Positions 7,571 through 12,774 of a stretch of 23,669 nt of DNA are shown here, one piece after another. The notes below the pieces were generated by a model that worked only from the letters and a program-made list of their open reading frames with translations, was not told where the DNA came from and searched no databases. The position numbers and the translations under genes were made by a program. Origin of the DNA: a virus. How positions within the stretch are numbered: the stretch's first letter is position 1; every line of letters begins with the position of its first letter. The stretch spans positions 1 through 23,669 of IMG/VR virus record IMGVR_UViG_3300031977_000966; one strand, given 5' to 3'.

Positions 7571-7740
7571 TCGTGATCGTCACTGAACTCTTCAATACAA
7601 GACAGGTATGCGTACATGTATTGATGAAACCTTGGATAAACAACACTCTTGTTGTTGTCATCCCATGCATGTTCATGCGCGTCATTCAATGAATCATACC
7701 AGTTGTCCACGTTCTCGTGGAGTTGTGTGTAGTCAGACAT
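7567..7740 (-). CDS. 57-aa acidic early protein, unknown function
   Basis: Starts MSDYTQLHENVDNWYDS and ends IEEFSDDHE. It is rich in Asp, Glu, His and aromatic residues, without hydrophobic runs, and probably soluble and helical. The ATG overlaps the upstream TGA by one base (TGATG) and the stop overlaps the next start (ATGA). Recognised only as part of the coupled chain of early genes. Confidence 0.65.
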   Translation of the reverse strand: MSDYTQLHENVDNWYDSLNDAHEHAWDDNNKSVVYPRFHQYMYAYLSCIEEFSDDHE

Positions 7741-7889
7741 CAGTTAACCTCCTTGATTTGTTCGATAGTGTGACTTGGAAACTCAGCATGGATATGATCA
7801 ATAAGATCATCCATGTCCTTGCAATCTTCAACTGTTGCAAACGTTAATTTGTTTGTCCAGTTGTCTTCAAGAATTACATTGAATGTCAT
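7740..7889 (-). CDS. 49-aa early protein with structured leader
   Basis: Starts MTFNVILEDNWTNKLTF and ends HTIEQIKEVN; acidic, with a beta-hairpin-like front and a helical back (DCKDMDDLIDHIHAEF). The frame is open further upstream to a TTG, but ATG 7889 is preferred because the intervening bases form two hairpins and an ACTTTC stretch like the leaders of neighbouring genes. No Shine-Dalgarno site is present. The next gene starts in its stop codon. Function unknown. Confidence 0.65.
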   Translation of the reverse strand: MTFNVILEDNWTNKLTFATVEDCKDMDDLIDHIHAEFPSHTIEQIKEVN

Positions 7890-7902
7890 TGTGAGAAAGT
7901 AA

Positions 7903-7949
7903 ACCTCTCTCATTGAGAGGTAATAGGTAAGCCAGGCATTGCACCTGGC
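7903..7949 (-). promoter_or_regulatory. double-hairpin leader of the 49-aa gene
   Basis: Two perfect stem-loops 9 nt apart: GCCAGG/CCTGGC (7931-7936 with 7944-7949, loop CATTGCA on the plus strand) and ACCTCTC/GAGAGGT (7903-7909 with 7915-7921, 5-nt loop). The second ends 13 nt before ATG 7889, and the spacer carries GTTTACTTTC. The first hairpin shares its loop and five of six stem pairs with 8340-8358. Confidence 0.6.
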
Positions 7950-7981
7950 ATGGAGGCTTGAACCTATACCTGAATGTACAA

Positions 7982-8290
7982 TCAAGCGCAGGTATCAACT
8001 GCAAGCTGTGCATAGTTCTCGATGAACCACCAAGTACACCAGTTCTGGATGGATTGAATTGTGTCCATGCCAGCATCTAGTGCGGCCTTGATAATGTTCT
8101 CACCGAAGATGAGCTTGAAATCATCATGAATTCGTTCCCAATACTGGTCATAGAATTCAATCGTGTCTTTGTAGTAGATGTGAGCATGAGCACAACCAGA
8201 TTCACAGCCGTATTCGGCTATGTCCTTGAGTGCGTCCATGTCATACGTGTCGCACAGGTAATCATGTGCGTCAGCGTTGTAGATGGTCAT
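7982..8290 (-). CDS. conserved phage protein with GCxSGxAxxxIYYxDT motif, 102 aa
   Basis: Starts MTIYNADAHDYLCDTYDMD. The signature GCESGCAHAHIYYKDTIEFYDQY resembles a widespread family of small phage proteins with a conserved IYY-x-DT-x2-FYD core followed by two helices; the end (IQNWCTWWFIENYAQLA) fits that family's last helix. Function unknown. ATG 8290 is chosen over the upstream GTG at 8353 because the longer form would translate through two perfect hairpins. There is no Shine-Dalgarno site; the leader carries AATTGTTCACTTT, also found before the 90-aa gene. Confidence 0.78.
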   Translation of the reverse strand: MTIYNADAHDYLCDTYDMDALKDIAEYGCESGCAHAHIYYKDTIEFYDQYWERIHDDFKLIFGENIIKAALDAGMDTIQSIQNWCTWWFIENYAQLAVDTCA

Positions 8291-8300
8291 GTGTAATACG

Positions 8301-8358
8301 AAAGTGAACAATTTGACACTAAAGTGTGTCAAGACACAGGCTAGGCATTGCACCTAGC
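8301..8358 (-). promoter_or_regulatory. double-hairpin leader of the 102-aa gene
   Basis: Stem-loop GCTAGG/CCTAGC (8340-8345 with 8353-8358, plus-strand loop CATTGCA) and stem-loop TTGACAC/GTGTCAA (8313-8319 with 8326-8332), 7 nt apart. They are followed on the minus strand by AATTGTTCACTTT (8313-8301) and ATG at 8290. The upstream stem differs from the copy at 7931-7949 by one compensated base pair. Confidence 0.6.
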
Positions 8359-8389
8359 TGCAAGCTTTTACTTAGCTGTGTTGTATTTA

Positions 8390-8539
8390 TTAATCCACGT
8401 CCTTGTAGACGTAGTCACAGTATGCATTGGGCATACGATCACTCAATGCATCCACTGCATTGCAAGCATCATCCTCATCATGATGACGTGAGGTGAGCAT
8501 GTACTCACCATCATTGGTGAGATAGTAAACGTGAAACAT
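8390..8539 (-). CDS. 49-aa early protein, unknown function
   Basis: Starts MFHVYYLTNDGEYMLTSR, then an acidic helix (HHDEDDACNAVDALSDRM) and the end YCDYVYKDVD. This looks like a small beta-beta-alpha-beta protein. The ending resembles the KDV segments of the neighbouring small genes, hinting at a shared fold or duplication. The leader on the minus strand contains ATTGTCCTTT, related to the AATTGTTCACTTT of two other genes, and lacks a ribosome site. Confidence 0.65.
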   Translation of the reverse strand: MFHVYYLTNDGEYMLTSRHHDEDDACNAVDALSDRMPNAYCDYVYKDVD

Positions 8540-8588
8540 AGTTAGTTAGTATAGAGAATAAAGGACAATTGATCAGTTGTTAATCAGC

Positions 8589-8861
8589 TCAGTAAGCAAG
8601 ATTAACTTGATTAGCAGTGCCAAACTTGGCGCACTTGCTATCAACAAACAACAGGCAATCATTGATCCAACGACCAAGGCTGATGTTGTCGTTCATCACA
8701 AGGTTGAGCAATGCACGACGAGACACGTTGGTGTACAGGTAACCACGTCCATTCTGATAGCGGACAAAGGCAGTACCTTCCTTGACGTTAGCAATGATGT
8801 AATCAGCACAGTCACTGTGACCGTGACGAACCATGATGTTGTCGAACAGTTTGTCGAACAT
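8589..8861 (-). CDS. KTSC-like small protein, first gene of the early cluster, 90 aa
   Basis: Starts MFDKLFDNIMVRHGHSD. The segment AFVRYQNGRGYLYTNVSRR, then ALLNLVMNDNISLGRWIND, follows the pattern of KTSC-type domains (a strand with NG, a Y-x-Y strand, then a helix and S-x-G). KTSC domains occur in phages and near nucleic acid enzymes, but their role is unknown. ATG 8861 is preferred over an upstream TTG at 8885, which lies inside the shared leader motif. This is the first gene after the long noncoding region, so probably one of the first expressed. Confidence 0.7.
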   Translation of the reverse strand: MFDKLFDNIMVRHGHSDCADYIIANVKEGTAFVRYQNGRGYLYTNVSRRALLNLVMNDNISLGRWINDCLLFVDSKCAKFGTANQVNLAY

Positions 8862-8874
8862 AATGAATGAAAGT

Positions 8875-8933
8875 AAAGTGAACAATTGACGACCGTGATG
8901 TCGTCAGACCACGCTCACCCAGTCGAAGGTGAG
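8875..8933 (-). promoter_or_regulatory. double-hairpin leader of the 90-aa gene
   Basis: Stem-loop CTCACC/GGTGAG (8914-8919 with 8928-8933), 7 nt, then stem-loop TGACGAC/GTCGTCA (8887-8893 with 8900-8906). These are followed on the minus strand by AATTGTTCACTTT (8887-8875) and ATG at 8861. The architecture and the 13-nt motif match the leader at 8301-8358. Confidence 0.6.
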
Positions 8934-9236
8934 TCCACAGCTGGCTGTGTCGTGGTGTGCATGAGCAATCTAGCCTGTGCATCGGCATCCAGCATAGCTG
9001 GTACTGCGGTTGTCGTGAGTGTATCCAACCAAGCTGTGCTTGGAAGCCCAATCGCCGGGCAAGGTAACGTCAGTGACGCAGTCAGTTCAGTTGTCAAGGT
9101 TCGATAACCATCATTGCCTGGATGGTGGCAGGTTGTCAAGGAGGTTGTGCAGCTTTGCTGGTTGGCACAGTGCCGAAGCGGCAGCTCAGCTTATTCGGTT
9201 GTCGGTTGGTCTCATCTCTTCTGGTTGAAGTTTCGA

Positions 9237-9275
9237 GACTCTCCTCACCCTTTCAGGGAGAGTCGAGATACTCTC
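9237..9275. other. strong stem-loop with alternative pairing arm
   Basis: GACTCTCC (9237-9244) pairs perfectly with GGAGAGTC (9257-9264). GAGAGT (9258-9263) can instead pair with ACTCTC (9270-9275). The two folds exclude each other, as in attenuator-like switches. No T run follows on either strand. Confidence 0.5.
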
Positions 9276-9300
9276 AACATCAAAGAAGAGTATGGTCTGA

Positions 9301-9376
9301 TGGTAGCAGCGGTTGGATCGGGCTGAGTGTATCAAGCTGTACCATCATTGGTCAAAGCCTAGTGGTAGCAACGGTT
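9301..9376. repeat. 14-bp direct repeat pair TGGTAGCARCGGTT
   Basis: Copies at 9301-9314 and 9363-9376 with one mismatch, start to start 62 bp. They lie in the presumed chromosome-end region, where T7 relatives also carry short repeats. Confidence 0.5.
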
Positions 9377-9567
9377 ATTAGCCTTGCTTATGTAGTGATC
9401 AGCTCTGCTTATCAATGACCAAAAGCCAGTCATACCAATGGATCTCGGCTATCTGTAACATAGTCGGCAGACAGATCACACAATATGCACACCACACAGC
9501 CAGTGCTTAAGTGTTACATACAGTGCGACGTGTTAGATGTACCGGGGCAGGTGCAATCGTGTGTGTT

Positions 9568-9615
9568 ACGGATACCCCACACGGGGTGCAGGGCGTCCGT
9601 CTATTACGTTAATAG
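9568..9615. other. compound hairpins in the end region
   Basis: ACCCC/GGGGT (9574-9578 with 9583-9587) lies inside ACGGA/TCCGT (9568-9572 with 9596-9600). It is directly followed by CTATTA/TAATAG with a 3-nt loop (9601-9615). An AT-rich tract follows on the plus strand to about 9642. Could be structural DNA or RNA; role unknown. Confidence 0.4.
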
Positions 9616-9739
9616 GCTTCTCAAATTTTTGTCATTTTTTATAGCTTACGCCACGATAGCGCAGGCATTCAGTCTTGTACTGCTTAGCTTTGGACTGTTG
9701 CTTAAGAATAAAACGAGTAACGATGTTAGACATGATAGA

Positions 9740-9775
9740 GATAATAAAGACCTAACTCCCGTTCCATAGTTAGGT
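9740..9775 (-). terminator. probable intrinsic terminator downstream of thyX
   Basis: A perfect 8-bp stem ACCTAACT/AGTTAGGT (9750-9757 with 9768-9775) with a 10-nt loop, followed on the minus strand by CTTTATTAT. It starts about 35 nt after the thyX stop and would end the late transcript before the chromosome-end region. The T run is interrupted, so efficiency is uncertain. Confidence 0.5.
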
Positions 9776-9809
9776 ATCATGCGTCCCGAAGGATGAACGT
9801 ACGTTATTA

Positions 9810-10493
9810 TCAATCCCAGACAGCAGAAGCTACTGCAGGGAAGTATTGTTTAACAAGTTGTTGACATTGTTGAGCAATAACCATGTGTTCTTTTTGAGTA
9901 CCATTAGAGATACGCAAATCAATATAATGAATCCAAGATCTAAGATTACCGTGCATATAGAGAGTAGTAGGAGTAGATAGAGGTAATACTTCTCTTGCAC
10001 ATTCTTTAGCTACACCAGCTTGAAGCATCTGTTGATACAGGTGCATAGCTTGGTCATAGTGTTGTTGTAATTGAATTTGGAAGTGTTGTTTTTCTATTGG
10101 ATCAAAGTCATCAATACTATTTTGTCTATTAGATGTATCTTGACTACGAAGATCAGGAATAGAAGGTGTATCAATTACTTGAGCATAACGTTGAGAGAAC
10201 TCTTGAAAGGAGAATGATCTATGTCTAAGAATTTGGGATGCAATAGAGCGTGTGGTATTAATCTTAATACACATGCTTACCATTTCAAAAGGGGACCAAT
10301 GCTTATGATTAATAAGGTATTTAATAAGCTTAGGTGCTGTAGAAGTATTATTTTGATTCTTAGGATTAGATACTCTAGCCATATAAGCTACGAGGTTATC
10401 ACCATCAGGAGTAGAATGAATATACTCAATACTATGCATATTAATAGGGGTGGTAGTAATAAGATTCACAGAGTTGACATTCATCGTCAACAT
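9810..10493 (-). CDS. thyX: FAD-dependent thymidylate synthase ThyX
   Basis: 227 aa. It makes dTMP from dUMP using FAD, methylene-tetrahydrofolate and NADPH. The ThyX signature is RHRSFSFQEFSQRY (90-103), fitting RHRxxSxxExSxRY. HWSPFEMV (65-72) and the C-terminal SWIHYIDLRISNGTQKEH, with the dUMP-binding Arg and the Q-x-E end, also fit the family. The length is usual for phage ThyX. Two or three in-frame ATGs (10493, 10484) are possible starts and neither has a clear ribosome site. It follows terL after a 192-bp hairpin-rich gap. It presumably raises dTTP supply for phage DNA made on an AT-rich template. Confidence 0.95.
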   Translation of the reverse strand: MLTMNVNSVNLITTTPINMHSIEYIHSTPDGDNLVAYMARVSNPKNQNNTSTAPKLIKYLINHKHWSPFEMVSMCIKINTTRSIASQILRHRSFSFQEFSQRYAQVIDTPSIPDLRSQDTSNRQNSIDDFDPIEKQHFQIQLQQHYDQAMHLYQQMLQAGVAKECAREVLPLSTPTTLYMHGNLRSWIHYIDLRISNGTQKEHMVIAQQCQQLVKQYFPAVASAVWD

Positions 10494-10685
10494 TGTGTAT
10501 TTAGATTCAGTAAATTTTGTGTCTTTTAGCCCGGTAGGGCTTTAGGTGGTTCTTACAGAATGTCCGTCTCACTTCGTTCGACCTGGACATTAATAAAGGG
10601 AGTAGGAAGACATCTTTGATGGCTTGTCTACTCCCTACAGGGGAGGTCCACCCTATCCTCTCCCTGTATTAATCCGACATCGGTT
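10494..10685. other. hairpin-tiled intergenic region between terL and thyX
   Basis: Four stem-loops occupy most of the 192 bp: AGCCC/GGGCT (10528-10541); AATGTCC/GGACATT with inner GTC/GAC (10559-10591); a long one with AGGGAGTAG/CTACTCCCT outer stem and AAG/CTT and CATC/GATG inner stems (10597-10636); and ACAGGG-GAGG/CCTC-CCCTGT with one bulge (10637-10667). Two inverted near-copies of ATTAATAnAGGGAG point toward each other (plus strand from about 10589, minus strand from 10673). The right copy belongs to a 21-bp duplication of RNA polymerase sequence. In T7 the corresponding place after gene 19 holds the phiOR promoter. Confidence 0.6.
10659..10679 (-). repeat. 21-bp exact copy of an RNA polymerase gene segment
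   Basis: Identical to 5738-5758, which encodes residues 270-277 of the RNA polymerase, in the same strand orientation; three more bases match with one difference. It lies a few bases past the terL stop. Core on the minus strand: ATTAATACAGGGAGA. Confidence 0.8.
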
Positions 10686-12443
10686 CTAAACCCAGGTAGG
10701 TACTGACTTTTTGTTGTCTAGTTGTCTAGCACGTTGTCTTTGCTCTAAATTCATACCAAATGCCATATGAGATGCTGCAGATTGAGGATCATCAAGCCAA
10801 GCATCCATAAGATCTTTCCAGTCATCACGTTTCCGTTGTTTAACTGTTTCATGAGCAGAAATTGCCATAGCATCTGTAAAGTATTTAACACCTTGTGCTA
10901 AGCAATCTAATCTGTCATCATGTTTTACTGCACCTTTTTCACGGCACATTCTACTCATTTGGTAGAATAACATGTAGAGGAGTCGTTTTTCAGGTGGATC
11001 TTCAGGGTTGGACTTGAAATCCCAGTCAATAACAGAACGATCAACGACAAGGCGATGCTGATTAAGAACAGGTTCAAGTGAATCGATAATTCTGTCTTCT
11101 TTTCTGACATTAGCGCGTACCTCTTCTACGTCAATTGCTTGTTTTGTTTGCTGTAGGTGTTTTTTAAAGAGTTCTGCTACGATACCATCACCAAAGTTAG
11201 TTTCAATTACAAGTTTAGTAACGTTATATTTTTTACAACCTTTTAAAATATCGAGTAATGTTTTGTCGGAGTACCCGTCTCGATAAGCCGACACTTTGTG
11301 CAAGTACAGGAAACCGTTGCGTTGGGAGATATAAGCTGCCGCCGTTTCATCCGTGCCTCTTCCCGACGGATCAACTGAGCAGATTGTTTCGGTGTAAGGT
11401 AACCATTCTCCTTGGAGTTGCATTGGAGAATAGAAATAATCTCCAGGGAGACCAACAGTTGGGAGTTCTTTGATGACATTTTTCGGGTCTGAGCACCAGA
11501 CGACAGAATCAGGGGCAGTAGTAGGATTAACGGAAGTAACCACAAGGTCTGCCATTTTAAGTGGGAATTTTTCTGCATCACTAAGGGAAGTATCTAACAT
11601 GAATTGAAGCATGAAGTTACTACGACCCATAGATGCTTCACGTTCTAGTAGATCATCATTATCAAAACGATCAGGGTCAGTAACATCCCAAATATCAGCA
11701 CCACTATCAATATCAGCTACCAGTTGAGGCGCTAGAAGCCCTTCATATTGACTTACCTTCTTAGGATACCTAGCAGGCCAAACAAAGGGCTTGTAGGACC
11801 TCTCAGCTAGCTTACGATAAACAGTAAAGGTAGTCTGAGGAGTACCCAGATACATAATTCTACTATCATCATTAGGAGTAAGAATAGATTCTGCTTCTGT
11901 GCATAGTTGCAGTAGTTTTTCTCGCATGAGTTCTGTCATGGAGTTACCGGGTACTTCGATATCATCAAGAATCATTAGGTCAGCACGGCTACCAGTAAGT
12001 TGACCAGTGATTCCCACTGATTTAACAGACGGAGCTTGGTGTGGACTGCAATTAACATCGAAAGAAATACGGGACCAACGGGCGTCATCAGATTTAGGAC
12101 GCAGATGAGAAAGCCAAGGTGTTTCAATGATTAGTTTTTGTAGGAAGATTGACATGTTATCTGCACGTTCTTTAGATGCAGATATAATCATTATTTTTTT
12201 CTCAGGATTGTTGAATAGGGTCCAGAGGACAAAAGCACCGGTAATCCAAGATTTACCAACACCTCGAAAAGCTTGAATCTGTAGACGTTTTGGTCCGTTT
12301 TGGAGGTAGTCTGCGATTGCATATTGAGCACGAGTAGGAGATGGTAGGTCTAGTTGATACCATAAAGCCTGAAGAAATATTTTGAAGTCAGTCTTTAAAA
12401 GATCTAAGGTATTCCCTTGCTTTGTCGAGTAATCTTGAGTCAT
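10686..12443 (-). CDS. terL: large terminase subunit (T7 gp19-like)
   Basis: 585 aa, almost exactly the T7 gp19 length (586). It pumps DNA into the prohead and cuts concatemers. ATPase: Walker A AFRGVGKS (58-65), SASKERAD (88-95), Walker B LMILDDIE with D160, D161 and E163, and coupling motif YLGTPQT (198-204). Nuclease: SVDPSGRG with D358, ETNFGDG (414-420) and KHDDRLDCLA with D509, D510 and D513. SVKSVGITGQLTGSRAD is nearly identical to T7. The start ATG lies inside the upstream endonuclease VII-like gene (56-nt overlap) with only a weak AAAG before it, so initiation may depend on coupling. A terminator upstream of the 277-aa gene implies expression by read-through. Confidence 0.97.
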   Translation of the reverse strand: MTQDYSTKQGNTLDLLKTDFKIFLQALWYQLDLPSPTRAQYAIADYLQNGPKRLQIQAFRGVGKSWITGAFVLWTLFNNPEKKIMIISASKERADNMSIFLQKLIIETPWLSHLRPKSDDARWSRISFDVNCSPHQAPSVKSVGITGQLTGSRADLMILDDIEVPGNSMTELMREKLLQLCTEAESILTPNDDSRIMYLGTPQTTFTVYRKLAERSYKPFVWPARYPKKVSQYEGLLAPQLVADIDSGADIWDVTDPDRFDNDDLLEREASMGRSNFMLQFMLDTSLSDAEKFPLKMADLVVTSVNPTTAPDSVVWCSDPKNVIKELPTVGLPGDYFYSPMQLQGEWLPYTETICSVDPSGRGTDETAAAYISQRNGFLYLHKVSAYRDGYSDKTLLDILKGCKKYNVTKLVIETNFGDGIVAELFKKHLQQTKQAIDVEEVRANVRKEDRIIDSLEPVLNQHRLVVDRSVIDWDFKSNPEDPPEKRLLYMLFYQMSRMCREKGAVKHDDRLDCLAQGVKYFTDAMAISAHETVKQRKRDDWKDLMDAWLDDPQSAASHMAFGMNLEQRQRARQLDNKKSVPTWV

Positions 12444-12717
12444 CTTTAAATAAGCCTATAGCACGATTGCACGGGTCACAGAGTAACCCACGGACCTCTC
12501 CGGTTTCGTGGTCGTGATCAACGCACAGGTGGTTAAATCGTTTGTTTGTTTGAGGTAGAGAACATATTTTACATACTCCTCCTTGGTCCTCAAACATATC
12601 ATCATAGTCCTGAATAGTGATACCATATTTGGTATTATACGAGTATTCACGCATACAAGAAGCACAGCGTCCTCTCTGAGGCACTTCTGCGCCACAGGAA
12701 GGGCACTGCTTAGTCAT
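12388..12717 (-). CDS. endonuclease VII-like HNH nuclease
   Basis: 109 aa. An N-terminal zinc ribbon (C5, C8, C18, C21) is followed by an endonuclease VII-type core: YGITIQDYDDMFEDQGG, C49-x2-C52, VDHDHETGEVRGLLC (D67-H70), and C80-x2-C83-N84. The C-terminal helix (DDSRLLDKAREYL) is typical of the family. T4 endonuclease VII resolves branched DNA before packaging, and in several tailed phages an HNH protein beside the terminase is needed for DNA cleavage during packaging. Its overlap with terL suggests such a partnership here. A mobile free-standing HNH gene is the alternative, but the compact fit within the operon argues against recent insertion. Confidence 0.9.
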   Translation of the reverse strand: MTKQCPSCGAEVPQRGRCASCMREYSYNTKYGITIQDYDDMFEDQGGVCKICSLPQTNKRFNHLCVDHDHETGEVRGLLCDPCNRAIGLFKDDSRLLDKAREYLRSFKD

Positions 12718-12774
12718 TTATGGGGAATGTATAGGACGGGTGGTTTAGGGGCGTTGTAGAGGCTTGTAGGGTGG

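Larger units (their letters stand above)
8862..9809. other. long noncoding region between thyX and early genes; probable joined chromosome ends
   Basis: About 950 bp without a convincing gene on either strand. In T7-like phages the terminase is the last gene and the early genes are first; here both flank this region, so it should contain the concatemer junction, terminal repeat and early promoters. It holds at least ten short stem-loops between 8887 and 9264, a 14-bp direct repeat with one mismatch (9301-9314 and 9363-9376), a spaced inverted repeat TTGGTCA/TGACCAA (9348-9354 and 9416-9422), further hairpins at 9568-9615 and a terminator-like hairpin at 9740-9775. The repeat boundary cannot be read from a single assembled copy. 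I found no clear sigma70 or T7-consensus promoter. Confidence 0.55.

Noticed and set aside
8915-9139. Minus-strand ORF of 74 codons in the hairpin array
   Set aside because: Threonine/alanine-rich translation without family resemblance; frames in this stretch are open on both strands and the stem-loops explain the sequence better.
9376-9422. Candidate sigma70 promoter (minus strand TTGATA with a downstream TAATAA or CATAAG)
   Set aside because: Spacing or -10 match is poor in every arrangement tried.
9601-9645. Candidate sigma70 promoter ATGACA / TATTAA on the minus strand
   Set aside because: The spacer is only 15 nt and no downstream gene starts within several hundred bases.
9485-9769. 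Plus-strand 94-codon ORF with a hydrophobic stretch
   Set aside because: It is the only candidate on the plus strand in the end region, lacks a ribosome site, crosses several hairpins and reads through an AT-rich tract whose translation is hydrophobic by composition.
9646-9780. Minus-strand 44-codon ORF after thyX with a hydrophobic segment (holin-like at first sight)
   Set aside because: It contains the whole terminator-like hairpin at 9750-9775 and has no ribosome site; kept only as a weak possibility.
8390-10685. Exact T7 or T3 promoter consensus
   Set aside because: No 23-bp consensus match occurs; only the AGGGAG ends in the terL-thyX gap are similar, and they are reported as candidates.
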